Shown here piece by piece: positions 48,908-57,547 of a stretch of 64,000 nt of DNA. The stretch spans positions 2,232,001 to 2,296,000 of the forward strand of contig OY969553.1 in NCBI GenBank assembly GCA_963700925.1, given 5' to 3'. A model generated the notes under the pieces. The model ran no database searches and had not been told where the DNA came from. It saw nothing but the letters and a program-made list of their open reading frames with translations. This DNA is from CAWJMD01 sp963700925. GTDB lineage: Bacteria; Actinomycetota; Actinomycetes; Actinomycetales; CAWJMD01. How positions within the stretch are numbered: the first letter of the stretch is position 1; each line of letters begins with the position of its first letter. The position numbers and the translations under genes are program-made.

Positions 48908-50124
48908 GACTCCTCCGGCGTGCGGTGCGGCACCTTGGACCGATCTCGCGTCAGGCCCTGCGTGAGATCCTGAGCCGCCTCACGAACCGTGTCGCCGATC
49001 GTCGACTTCGCGTCTGCATCCACCCGCACCACCAAGGCGCCGGGGTCGACCCGCACGTCGATCCGCGTGGCGTCCCCGATCGGGTCGCCGTCCAGCTGCG
49101 CGGTGTGGGGCTCGCTGGCCTCGACCGTGATCCTGCGCCCCTGCCAGTGCTCGACACGACGGTGGCCCCTGCGCTGGCGCGTCATCACGCGGAGGACCAC
49201 CGCCGCCCAACCAACCACTCCCGATGGCGCGATCGAGACCATGTCGAGCCGGCCGTCGTCGATCTTGGCGTCCGGCATCAGCACCAGCCCACCCAGCAGC
49301 CGGCCGACGTTGCCGATCACGACCGTGCGGACGCGCCGGTTGATCGGATCACCGTCGTCGACTTGGATCGTCACCCTCGTCCGCCGGCCGTTGAAGTGGC
49401 GCAACCCCGAGACGATGTACGCGATCGCGCCGACCCGAGCCTTGAGCGCCTCCGGGGCGTTCGCCATGATCTCGGCGTCGAAGCCCATGCCCGCCATCAC
49501 GAGGAACACGTTCTCCTCGCCCGAGTCGACGCTCATCCACCCCACGTCGATCGGACGGTCGTCGCCCGTCAGGGCCACCCGCGCCGACTCGGTGAAGTCG
49601 TCGAGGGTCATCTCCATGTTGCGGGCCAGCAGGTTGCCGGTGCCGGCGGGGACCAGCGCCATGGTGACGCCGCTGCCGGCGAGCACCTGCGCGGCCGACC
49701 GCACCGTGCCGTCGCCGCCGCAGACCATCACGACGTCCACGCCCTGCTCGATCGCCTCACGTGCCTGGCCCTCGCCCGGGTCTTCCACGGTCGTCTCGAG
49801 CCACAGGGGGTCCGACCAGCCGTGCTCGGCGCAGACCGCCGTGATGGCCGCCCGCGCACCCGCGGCGTCGTCGAGCTTGACAGGGTTGACCACGACCGCG
49901 GGCAGCGGCATCTCGTCCAGATCTCGCGTCAGCACTTCGGGTGGTGTCGCGGTCCTGCGCCGGCGCCGCTTCGCCGAGCGCCCTGACCGGGGCGCCGGCT
50001 GTCGGCCGATCCAGCGAGCCAGCAGAACACCCACCAGGATCAGCACCAACAGCGCGCCACCGAGCCCGAGCAGCAGTTCCAGTCCGGGGGCTGCGTCAGG
50101 CTCTGATGGCGCCGCCACGAGCAC
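48904..50124 (-). CDS. diacylglycerol/lipid kinase (DagK/YegS-like)
   Basis: 406 residues from GTG 50124, chosen because a TACGTT box ends six bases upstream. A membrane helix (about 14-37) and a basic stretch (SGRSAKRRRRR) precede the DAGK catalytic domain (about 65-380): LPAVVVNPVKLDDAAG, VMVCGGDGTVRSAAQVL with the GGDGT nucleotide motif, ALVPAGTGNLLARNMEM, and EENVFLVMAGMGFDAEIM. Family members phosphorylate diacylglycerol or related lipids. Membrane anchoring by an added N-terminal helix is less common than the soluble form. Confidence 0.87.
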   Translation of the reverse strand: MLVAAPSEPDAAPGLELLLGLGGALLVLILVGVLLARWIGRQPAPRSGRSAKRRRRRTATPPEVLTRDLDEMPLPAVVVNPVKLDDAAGARAAITAVCAEHGWSDPLWLETTVEDPGEGQAREAIEQGVDVVMVCGGDGTVRSAAQVLAGSGVTMALVPAGTGNLLARNMEMTLDDFTESARVALTGDDRPIDVGWMSVDSGEENVFLVMAGMGFDAEIMANAPEALKARVGAIAYIVSGLRHFNGRRTRVTIQVDDGDPINRRVRTVVIGNVGRLLGGLVLMPDAKIDDGRLDMVSIAPSGVVGWAAVVLRVMTRQRRGHRRVEHWQGRRITVEASEPHTAQLDGDPIGDATRIDVRVDPGALVVRVDADAKSTIGDTVREAAQDLTQGLTRDRSKVPHRTPEES

Positions 50125-50130
50125 TTGGGC

Positions 50131-50136
50131 AACGTA
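50131..50136 (-). promoter_or_regulatory. -10 box for leaderless lipid kinase transcript
   Basis: On the minus strand TACGTT ends six bases before GTG 50124; this decides the start. The divergent serS box lies about 60 bases away. Confidence 0.5.
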
Positions 50137-50196
50137 GCCGTCCCCCAGCCTCGGTGCCCGTCCGAAACTCGGCACAGGCCGCTGGCAATCCTCGGC

Positions 50197-50202
50197 TAGC
50201 CT
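50197..50202 (+). promoter_or_regulatory. -10 box for leaderless serS transcript
   Basis: TAGCCT ends seven bases before GTG 50210 and there is no ribosome-binding site. Confidence 0.5.
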
Positions 50203-50209
50203 CGGCGCC

Positions 50210-51487
50210 GTGATCGACCTGCGCCGCGTCCGGGAGGACCCCGACACCGTCCGTGCCAGCCAACGCGCCCGCGGGGAGGACCCCTCGCTCGTCGACGCGG
50301 TACTCGACGCGGATGCGCTGCGGCGCTCGTCCCTCACCGAGTTCGAGACCCTTCGGGCCGAGCAGAAGGACTTCGGCAAGCAGGTGGCCACGGCGCGCGG
50401 CGACGAGAAGCAGGCGCTGGTGGCCAAGGCCAAGGAGCTGTCGGAGCGGGTCAAGGCAGCGCAGGCGGCGGCGGACGAGGCGCAGGCCTCCCTCGACGTG
50501 CTGATGTGGCAGATCCCGAACGTCGTCGCCGACGGAGTGCCGGTCGGGGGCGAGGACGACTACGTGGTGCTGCGCGAGGTCGGCGAGCGCCGCGACCTCA
50601 CTGCCGACGGCGGACGGGTGCGCGACCACCTCGAGATCGCCGAGGGCCTGCGGGCCGTCGACATGGTGCGCGGCGCGAAGGTGTCGGGAACCCGCTTCTT
50701 CTTCCTGACCGGCATCGGGGCCCGGCTGGAGCTCGCGCTGCTCAACTACGCCGTGGACACCGCTCTGGCAGCGGGCTTCACGCCGATGATCACGCCGACT
50801 CTCGTGCGCCCCGAGGTGATGGCCGGCACCGGGTTCCTCGGCGCGCACGCCGACGAGGTCTACCGGCTGGAGGCCGACGACCTGTACCTCGTCGGCACGT
50901 CCGAGGTCGCGCTCGCGGGCTACCACTCGGACGAGATCGTCGACCTCTCCGACGGTCCGTTGCGCTACGCGGGCTGGTCGGCCTGCTACCGGCGCGAGGC
51001 CGGCTCGTACGGCAAGGACACCCGCGGCATCATCCGCGTGCACCAGTTCCACAAGGTCGAGATGTTCAGCTACTGCACCTTGGATGACGCGGCTGCCGAG
51101 CACGACCGGTTGCTCGCGTGGGAGGAGGAGATGCTGGCGGGCGTCGAGCTGCCTTACCGCGTGATCGACACTGCTGCAGGCGATTTGGGCACGAGCGCCG
51201 CGCGCAAGTTCGACTGCGAGGCGTGGCTGCCCTCCCAGGAGCGCTACCTGGAGCTGACCTCGACGTCGAACTGCACCACCTTCCAGGCCCGGCGCCTCAA
51301 CATCAGAGAGCGTGCGGCGGACGGGGGGACGCGCGCGGTGGCGACGCTCAACGGCACGATGGCCACGACACGCTGGATCGTCCCGCTGCTCGAGAACCAC
51401 CAGCAGCCCGACGGGTCGGTTCACGTCCCCATGGCGCTACGGCCGTACCTCGGCGGCCTGGAGCGCCTGACGCCCGTCGAGGGCTGA
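50210..51487 (+). CDS. serS: serine--tRNA ligase
   Basis: 425 residues from GTG 50210, the start matching the conserved SerRS N-terminus VIDLRRVREDPDTVRASQRA. Residues 30-100 form the tRNA-binding coiled coil (KQALVAKAKELSERVKAAQA). The class II catalytic core has motif 1 near DTALAAGFTPMITPTLVRPE, motif 2 in SACYRREAGSYGKDTRGIIR, and motif 3 in LNGTMATTRWIVPLLENHQQ. It charges tRNA-Ser. Only one copy is seen in the window. Confidence 0.96.
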   Translation: MIDLRRVREDPDTVRASQRARGEDPSLVDAVLDADALRRSSLTEFETLRAEQKDFGKQVATARGDEKQALVAKAKELSERVKAAQAAADEAQASLDVLMWQIPNVVADGVPVGGEDDYVVLREVGERRDLTADGGRVRDHLEIAEGLRAVDMVRGAKVSGTRFFFLTGIGARLELALLNYAVDTALAAGFTPMITPTLVRPEVMAGTGFLGAHADEVYRLEADDLYLVGTSEVALAGYHSDEIVDLSDGPLRYAGWSACYRREAGSYGKDTRGIIRVHQFHKVEMFSYCTLDDAAAEHDRLLAWEEEMLAGVELPYRVIDTAAGDLGTSAARKFDCEAWLPSQERYLELTSTSNCTTFQARRLNIRERAADGGTRAVATLNGTMATTRWIVPLLENHQQPDGSVHVPMALRPYLGGLERLTPVEG

Positions 51488-51521
51488 GCTGCTGTCGGAG
51501 GCGATGGCTACCGTCAGGGCT

Positions 51522-51745
51522 ATGGCAAGGACAGGCGGGAGTGGACAGTCGACGACCACCTGCGCGAGGCGGACCCGCAACAGGTAGAGCTCTACCGGCA
51601 GGTCGAGGCGATCATCCACGCGTGCGGCGACGTGACGACGTCGGTCGCCAAGACGACGATCACGACGTTCCGGTCCTGGGTTCAGGAGGCGTACCGCGTC
51701 GGCGAGGGGGACCATCTGCTCAACTCTCGACCCCAGGAGGTCGTC
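51522..51745 (+). pseudogene. decayed N-terminal domain upstream of the DUF1905 gene
   Basis: The reading REWTVDDHLREADPQQVELY followed by RQVEAIIHACGDVTTSVAKT is a normal globular domain start, resembling the small domain that precedes DUF1905 in some proteins, but in its frame there is no start codon after the serS stop. The nearest ATG (51522, MARTGG) is in another frame, so one indel separates them. The domain also breaks off early before the DUF1905 ribosome-binding site. Frameshifted relic or a sequencing error. Confidence 0.45.
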
Positions 51746-52018
51746 GTGGACAAGCAGTTCACCGCCCCGCTCCAGAAGGGCAGGAACAAGGGCGCCTGGA
51801 CGTACGTCGTGATGCCCGACTCGGCCGACTACTTCGGCACCAAGGGCCTGGTCAAGGTGCGCGGCACGGTCGACGGCCAGCCGTTCCAGAGCTCGTTCAT
51901 GGCGCTGGGCGACGGAACTCACAAGCTCCCGATCAAGGCGGCGGTCCGCAAGGTCATCGGCAAGGAGGCGGGCGACACGGTGGACGTCCGCATCGAGGAA
52001 CGGCTGGACGAGGACTGA
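51746..52018 (+). CDS. DUF1905 family protein
   Basis: 90 residues. GTG 51746 is chosen because a perfect AGGAGG (51735-51740) sits five bases upstream. The single domain reads VDKQFTAPLQKGRNKGAWTY, VVMPDSADYFGTKGLVKVRG, TVDGQPFQSSFMALGDGTHK and LPIKAAVRKVIGKEAGDTVD, typical of DUF1905 (a small beta-barrel of unknown function). A longer frame continues upstream into sequence resembling a partner domain, but without its own start. Confidence 0.78.
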   Translation: MDKQFTAPLQKGRNKGAWTYVVMPDSADYFGTKGLVKVRGTVDGQPFQSSFMALGDGTHKLPIKAAVRKVIGKEAGDTVDVRIEERLDED

Positions 52019-52045
52019 CCGCGCTGGGACCGACGCCCGGGACCG

Positions 52046-52051
52046 TAGGGT
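52046..52051 (+). promoter_or_regulatory. -10 box for leaderless HAD phosphatase transcript
   Basis: TAGGGT ends six bases before GTG 52058 with no Shine-Dalgarno. Confidence 0.5.
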
Positions 52052-52057
52052 TGGCGC

Positions 52058-52882
52058 GTGGTCAACCCGTCACCGAGCCTCGTCGCCCTCGACGTGGACG
52101 GAACGCTGATCCACTACGACCAGTCGATGTCACCGCGGGTGCGCAAGGCCGTGCGGGCCGCGTACGACGCCGGGCACCAGCTGGTGATCGCCACCGGACG
52201 CTCCCTCCTCGGCACGCTGCCGATCGCCGACGAGCTGGGCCTCGACGACAACTACCTCGTGTGCAGCAACGGCGCCGTCACCGTCCGCCTCGACCCGAAC
52301 CTGCCCGAGGGGTACGAGATCGCCGACATGGTGACGTTCGACCCCGGGCCCGTCGTGGCCCTCGTGCGCGAGCAGCTGCCTGACGCCCTGTTCGCGGTCG
52401 AGGTCGTCGGTCAGGGTGCCCGTGTCAGCGGCGACTGGCCCGAGGGCGAGCTGTCGGGACTGCTCGACGTGGTGCCGTTCGACCGGCTCATCGACGGCCC
52501 GACCACGCGTGTCGTCGTCCGCAGCCCGCAGCGCACGCCGGCCGACTTCCTGGAGATGATCGAGCGGATCGGGCTGCACGGCGTGAGCTACGCCGTCGGG
52601 TACACAGCCTGGCTCGACCTCGCACCCGAGGGGGTCAGCAAGGCCAGCGCGCTCGAGAAGGTGCGCGAGTGGCTCGGGGTGCCCCTCGCGAGCACGATCG
52701 CGATCGGCGACGGCCGCAACGACCTGGAGATGCTGGCCTGGGCCGCGCGTGGCATCGCGATGGGCAACGCCTCCGACATCGTGCTGGCCGCCGCTGACGA
52801 GATCGCCCCTGACGTGCGTGAGGACGGGGCCGCGCAGGTGCTCGAGGAGCTGCTCGGACTCACGTCCGACCACAAGAGGTAG
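52058..52882 (+). CDS. Cof-type HAD-superfamily phosphatase
   Basis: 274 residues from GTG 52058, supported by a leaderless box. HAD motif 1 is LVALDVDGTLIHYDQSM with nucleophile Asp, motif 2 the Thr of LVIATGRSLLGTLPIADELG, motif 3 the Lys in VSKASALEKVREWLGV, and motif 4 IAIGDGRNDLEMLAWAARGI. The C2 cap lies at about residues 85-195. Family members dephosphorylate sugar phosphates, FMN or similar; the substrate is not evident. A second, paralogous HAD gene lies at 55538, separated by the nuclease gene. Confidence 0.9.
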   Translation: MVNPSPSLVALDVDGTLIHYDQSMSPRVRKAVRAAYDAGHQLVIATGRSLLGTLPIADELGLDDNYLVCSNGAVTVRLDPNLPEGYEIADMVTFDPGPVVALVREQLPDALFAVEVVGQGARVSGDWPEGELSGLLDVVPFDRLIDGPTTRVVVRSPQRTPADFLEMIERIGLHGVSYAVGYTAWLDLAPEGVSKASALEKVREWLGVPLASTIAIGDGRNDLEMLAWAARGIAMGNASDIVLAAADEIAPDVREDGAAQVLEELLGLTSDHKR

Positions 52883-52947
52883 ACGCCAGGCGACCGGCAG
52901 ATGTCGCAAACCGTCGGAATGTCTAGCCCCTGGTCACCCCCGGGGCC

Positions 52948-52953
52948 TACGGT
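52948..52953 (+). promoter_or_regulatory. possible -10 box for the ExeM-like nuclease gene
   Basis: TACGGT lies 36 bases before the preferred GTG 52990 start. Confidence 0.3.
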
Positions 52954-52989
52954 GCCGAAGTTCACATGTTGACACTCCGGAGGACCCTG

Positions 52990-55527
52990 GTGCGCAGAAC
53001 CCGATGGACGGCCCGACTGGGCGTCCTGACCCTCGCCGGCCTCGCGGCCGCCCCGCTGACCGCCCTTCCCGCGGCAGCGCAGATCGCCCCGCACATCAGC
53101 GAGTTCCACTACGACAACACGGGAACGGACGCGGGGGAGGGCGTCGAGATCGGCGCCGACCCGAACCAGGACCTCATCGGGTGGCGGGTGGTCTTCTACA
53201 ACGGCACCGGTGGCGGCGTGTACCCGCCGGGTGCGACGGGCGAGGCAGGGATTCCGGTCGGCCCGGCGAACGCGGCTGGTTTCGCAGTCATCTCACCACC
53301 CGTCCAGGGGATGCAGAACGGCGCGCCGGACGGGCTGGCGCTGGTCGACCCGGCGAACGTGGTCGTCCAGTTCCTCTCGTACGAGGGCTCTTTCAGCGCG
53401 ACCGACGGCGTGGCCATTGGACTGACCAGCACTGACGTCGGGGTGCTCGAGGTCGGCACCGAGCCCGCGGGCCAGTCACTGCAGCTGATCGACGGTATCT
53501 GGACGGGACCCATCGCCGAGACCTTCGGCGCCGCGAACGAGGAGCCGCCGCTCGAGCCGGGTGACTGCGACGAGACACCGACGCACACCATCGGTCAGGT
53601 GCAGGGCAACACGGACGTCACGCCGCTGGGCGGTCAGGCCGTGATCGTCCGCGGCACGGTCGTCTCGGACCTCCAGGAGGGCGGCTACGGCGGCTACTTC
53701 GTCCAGGACGCGGGCGACGAGGATGCGGCCACGTCCGACGGCGTGTTCGTGTTCGCGCCCCTCCCGGCCGTCGCGCTCGGCGACGTGGTCCAGGTGTCGG
53801 GGACCCCCGGCGAGAGCTTCGGCCAGACCCAGATCGCCGACACGACCGAGGTCGGCATCTGCTCGACGGGTGCGACCCCTCCGCCGGCAGCGTCGCTCGA
53901 CCTGCCGGCCACGACGGCCGACCTTGAGCCGCTGGAAGGCATGCTGGCCACACCCGTCGACACCCTGACCGTCTCTGAGGTCTTCAACCTCAACCGGTTC
54001 GGCGAGGTGGTCCTCTCCCAGGGCGGCCGTCTCGTCATCCCGACGGAGACCGCTGAGCCGGGCACGGCGGCACAGGCCGTGATGGCGTCCAACGCCGCTC
54101 GGAGGCTCGTTCTCGACGACGGGCTCTCGACGAACCTGGTCACGGCCGGAGTCGCCCCGCCGTACCTGACCCTCGACGACCCCGTCCGGGTCGGTGACCA
54201 GCTCGGCACGCTGCAGCCCAGCGTGCTGTCGTTCGGCTTCAGCGCGTGGCGCCTTCAGCCGGCCGACGGCTCGGCTGACGGAAACACGTTCGTGGAGAAG
54301 AACCCGCGCACCGCGGCGCCTCGGTCTGTCGGTGGCGACATCCAGGTCGGTGCCTTCAACGTGCTGAACTTCTTCTTCAACTGGGACCACCCGGACGCCC
54401 GGGGTGCGACGACCGAGGCCGAGATGCTGCAGCAGCGGGCCAAGATCGTCACGGCGATCACGGACATGGACGCCGAGGTGCTGGCGCTGCAGGAGATCGA
54501 GAACTCCTCGGTGATCTCACCCGAGACCCCGTACTCCGCGCACGAGAACCTGGTCGGCGCCCTGAACGAGGCCGAGGGCGAGGACGTGTGGGAGTACGTG
54601 GAGGCGTCCGAGACGTCGGACGTGATCACCAACGCGATCATCTACCGCACGGACGCCGTCACCCCGGTGGGCGAGCCCCGCCAGATCACCGAGGACGCGG
54701 TGTGGGACAACGCCCGTGAGCCGATCGCCCAGACGTTCACGGCGCGCGGCGACACCTTCACGGTGATCGGCAACCACCTCAAGTCGAAGGGCAGCGGCAC
54801 AGGGCCGGGCAACGTCGACATCGGCGATGGCCAGGGTGCGTCCAACGCCGACCGGGTGGCGCAGGCGGGGTCGCTGATGGCCTTCGTCGACGAGGTCGAG
54901 ACCGCAGTCGGAGACCCCGACGTCCTCTTGCTGGGCGACTTCAACGCCTACTTGAAGGAGGACCCGATCGACGTCATCCACGGGGCGGGATTCGTGGACC
55001 TCGGGGCGACCATGAACCCACGCGACTACTCGTACGTGTTCAACGGCGAGTCGGGGTCGCTCGACCACGCATTCGCCAGCCCTTCGCAGCGGCTGAAGGT
55101 GACGGGTGTCGACACCTGGAACATCAACGGCGTCGAGTCGATCGCCTACCAGTACGACGGGCACGACAGCCTGTACTCGGAGTACGCCTACGCAGCCAGC
55201 GACCACAGCCCGGAGATCTTGGGGCTGGCGCTGCGCTCCCCGGAGCAGATGTGCGACGGCAAGCCGGCGACCAGGATCGGCACCGGCGGCAACGACGTGC
55301 TGGCCGGCACCCCGGCAGCCGACGTGATCGTCGGGCTGGGTGGCCATGACACGATCCACGGCCTGGCGGGCAACGACACGGTCTGCGCCGGCGACGGCAA
55401 CGACACCGTTCGCGGGGGTGCCGGCAACGACCGGATCTCCGGTGGCAACGGCAACGACCGCCTCTACGGGGAGGCCGGCAACGACTTCCTGGACGGCGGC
55501 GCGGGCAACAACATCATCGTTCAGTAG
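52990..55527 (+). CDS. ExeM/NucH-like extracellular endonuclease with RTX repeats
   Basis: 845 residues from GTG 52990, preferred for GGAGGA (52979-52984) five bases upstream; ATG 52966 is the in-frame alternative without a site. Signal peptide to about residue 33 (LTALPAAAQ). Then a lamin-tail-like domain (HISEFHYDNTGTDAGEGVEI), an OB-fold nuclease-associated domain (about 185-330) and an endonuclease/exonuclease/phosphatase domain (about 440-740: VLALQEIENSS, TVIGNHLKSKGSG, LLLGDFNAYLKEDPIDVI, ASDHSPEILGL). The C-terminus has about four GGxGxDx-type Ca2+-binding repeats. It would degrade extracellular DNA. The TAG stop is part of the next gene's -10 box. Confidence 0.88.
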   Translation: MRRTRWTARLGVLTLAGLAAAPLTALPAAAQIAPHISEFHYDNTGTDAGEGVEIGADPNQDLIGWRVVFYNGTGGGVYPPGATGEAGIPVGPANAAGFAVISPPVQGMQNGAPDGLALVDPANVVVQFLSYEGSFSATDGVAIGLTSTDVGVLEVGTEPAGQSLQLIDGIWTGPIAETFGAANEEPPLEPGDCDETPTHTIGQVQGNTDVTPLGGQAVIVRGTVVSDLQEGGYGGYFVQDAGDEDAATSDGVFVFAPLPAVALGDVVQVSGTPGESFGQTQIADTTEVGICSTGATPPPAASLDLPATTADLEPLEGMLATPVDTLTVSEVFNLNRFGEVVLSQGGRLVIPTETAEPGTAAQAVMASNAARRLVLDDGLSTNLVTAGVAPPYLTLDDPVRVGDQLGTLQPSVLSFGFSAWRLQPADGSADGNTFVEKNPRTAAPRSVGGDIQVGAFNVLNFFFNWDHPDARGATTEAEMLQQRAKIVTAITDMDAEVLALQEIENSSVISPETPYSAHENLVGALNEAEGEDVWEYVEASETSDVITNAIIYRTDAVTPVGEPRQITEDAVWDNAREPIAQTFTARGDTFTVIGNHLKSKGSGTGPGNVDIGDGQGASNADRVAQAGSLMAFVDEVETAVGDPDVLLLGDFNAYLKEDPIDVIHGAGFVDLGATMNPRDYSYVFNGESGSLDHAFASPSQRLKVTGVDTWNINGVESIAYQYDGHDSLYSEYAYAASDHSPEILGLALRSPEQMCDGKPATRIGTGGNDVLAGTPAADVIVGLGGHDTIHGLAGNDTVCAGDGNDTVRGGAGNDRISGGNGNDRLYGEAGNDFLDGGAGNNIIVQ

Positions 55528-55530
55528 CCT
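55525..55530 (+). promoter_or_regulatory. -10 box embedded in a stop codon (second HAD gene)
   Basis: TAGCCT: its first three bases are the nuclease stop. It ends seven bases before ATG 55538, with no Shine-Dalgarno. Confidence 0.5.
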
Positions 55531-55537
55531 CCGCTGC

Positions 55538-56338
55538 ATGCGGATGGTGGCGACCGACCTCGACGGCACGCTCGTCGGGCGCGACCACTCCGTGAGCGCA
55601 CGAAACCGGCTGGCACTGGCGGCGTGCCAGGCCGCCGGGATCGAGGTCGTCTTCGTCACCGGCCGGCCCCTCCGGTGGATGGCGCCCGTCGTCGAGGCGA
55701 CGGGCATCGCGGGAACGGCCATCTGCGCCAACGGTGCTGCCGTCTACGACCTCGCGACGGGCGACCTGCTCCTGCACCACCCGGTGACGATCTCCGCGGT
55801 GCTGCCCGCGGTCGACCGCCTACGGACCGCACTCGGGCCGTTGGCGGTCGCCCTGGAGACGCCCGAAGGCCCGGTCGCCGAGCACGACTACGCGACCACC
55901 TGGGACCCCGACGCCCAGATGCCGCGCGGCGGGCTCTCAGAGCTGCTGGCTGCCCACCCCACCGTGTTCAAGGTGCTCGTCCGCGGCACGGACCTGACAT
56001 CGGACGAGATGCTCACCGTCGCCCGCGCCCAGCTCGACGGCGACATGACGGCGACCCACTCGAACGCGCGCGGCGGCGGACTGCTCGAGCTGAGCGCCAC
56101 CGGGGTCAGCAAGGCGGCGACGCTGGCCGAGCTGGCCGATCGGCGCGGGCTGGATGCGGCCGACGTGGTGGCGTTCGGCGACATGCCCAACGACGTCGAG
56201 ATGCTGGCCTGGGCCGGACGGGGTGTCGCCATGGCCGACGGCCATCCGGAGGCGCTCGCGGCGGCCGACGAGGTGGCGCCGCCCTTCGCGGAGGACGGCG
56301 TCGCCCAGGTGCTGGAGCGGCTGCTGCGGAGCGTCTGA
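55538..56338 (+). CDS. Cof-type HAD-superfamily phosphatase
   Basis: 266 residues from ATG 55538. HAD motifs: MVATDLDGTLVGRDHSV (nucleophile Asp), EVVFVTGRPLRWMAPVVEAT, GVSKAATLAELADRRGL (Lys) and VVAFGDMPNDVEMLAWAGRG (acidic pair), with a C2 cap at about 80-190. It is a diverged relative of the HAD protein at 52058. A phosphatase of unknown small-molecule substrate. Converges with the ABC permease gene. Confidence 0.9.
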   Translation: MRMVATDLDGTLVGRDHSVSARNRLALAACQAAGIEVVFVTGRPLRWMAPVVEATGIAGTAICANGAAVYDLATGDLLLHHPVTISAVLPAVDRLRTALGPLAVALETPEGPVAEHDYATTWDPDAQMPRGGLSELLAAHPTVFKVLVRGTDLTSDEMLTVARAQLDGDMTATHSNARGGGLLELSATGVSKAATLAELADRRGLDAADVVAFGDMPNDVEMLAWAGRGVAMADGHPEALAAADEVAPPFAEDGVAQVLERLLRSV

Positions 56339-56362
56339 GCCCCGGCGTTCGAGACCTGCGGG

Positions 56363-57547
56363 TCAGTACCGGATGGCGTCGATGACCTTCGACCGGACGG
56401 CGATCGTCGCGGGCACGAGGCCTGCGAGCGCGCCGACCACGGTTGCGGTCAGCAGAGCCTCCAGCGCCGCCGAGACGGGGAAGCCCGGCACGTCGGTGAT
56501 CCCGAGGTCGCCGAGCAGGCTGTCGAGCGGAATGTTGACGACGACCGCAACGGCCAGCGCCACCCCCACCAGTCCGGCCAGGGCTGTGGCACAGACGCTT
56601 TCGAGCACGATGGCTGCGAAGACCCGTCCCGATGACGCCCCCATGGCGCGACGGACGCCGATCTCGCGGATCCTCTGCCGCACGGTGACGATGCCGACGT
56701 TGAGCACTCCGAGCGTCCCCAGGCCCAGGGCGAACCACGACAGGCCGCGTACCACCCACTGCGCCGCGGTGATGAGACCGGGCAGGCCCGGGTCGCTCAT
56801 GGGGTACGCCTCACCCTGCATGCCCTGCGCCCTCAGCACCGAGGGAATCATCGCCGTGATCTGGTCGGCGTCCTCCGGCGGAACCCACATCTCCAGGCCG
56901 GGTGTACTGCCCTCCATCCCGGGCAGTGACAGCGTCTCGGCCTCCGAGATCAGCATCGTGAGCTGAGGCGCCCAGGGATTGCGATCGACCACCCCGATCA
57001 CCGTTGCCGTCGCGCCCGGGTCGCCGGGCAACTGCACGGTGAACGGGAGAGGAGCGTCCTGCTGCCCGGTCGTCTCGAGGTACTTGGTGTTCACGATCAC
57101 GGCTGGGGCGAGCCGCTCGGCGTCGCGCTCGACGAACCACCGGCCCCGCTCCGGCGTGATCCGGTGGATCACTCCGTAGTCGGGCTCGACCAATAGGACG
57201 TCGGTGTAGGTGAGTCCGGTCGGGAGGGCGACCTCGACGCCGGTCTGCATCGTCTTCGACGAGTACGTCACGCCGAGGCGCTCGACGAGGTCGGCGTACA
57301 CGCCGGCCAGCTGCTCGGCCGTCGCCTGCCCGTCGTTGGGCCCGGCCCAGACCGAGAGGGTTGTCGAGCGTCCGCCGTCGCGCTCGCTCGACTCGAGCAG
57401 GACCTGACGGGCGATCGTTCCCGCCGCCGTGATCCCTGTCATCGCGAACACGGCCAGCACGACCCCGACCAGCGAGAGGACGACGCGTGCGCGGTGCACC
57501 CGTACCTCGCCCCAGGCCTCCTGGAGGCTCCCCACCAGGCCGGTCAC
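56363..57547 (-). CDS. MacB-like ABC transporter permease
   Basis: 394 residues from GTG 57547, overlapping the ATPase stop (GTGA). One N-terminal membrane helix (RVVLSLVGVVLAVFAMTGIT), an extracytoplasmic MacB-type domain (about 45-270), and three C-terminal helices of the FtsX type with the conserved VTVRQRIREIGVRRAMGASS. This is the permease of a MacAB-like type VII ABC exporter. Its adaptor and ATPase are encoded directly upstream. Confidence 0.88.
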   Translation of the reverse strand: MTGLVGSLQEAWGEVRVHRARVVLSLVGVVLAVFAMTGITAAGTIARQVLLESSERDGGRSTTLSVWAGPNDGQATAEQLAGVYADLVERLGVTYSSKTMQTGVEVALPTGLTYTDVLLVEPDYGVIHRITPERGRWFVERDAERLAPAVIVNTKYLETTGQQDAPLPFTVQLPGDPGATATVIGVVDRNPWAPQLTMLISEAETLSLPGMEGSTPGLEMWVPPEDADQITAMIPSVLRAQGMQGEAYPMSDPGLPGLITAAQWVVRGLSWFALGLGTLGVLNVGIVTVRQRIREIGVRRAMGASSGRVFAAIVLESVCATALAGLVGVALAVAVVVNIPLDSLLGDLGITDVPGFPVSAALEALLTATVVGALAGLVPATIAVRSKVIDAIRY

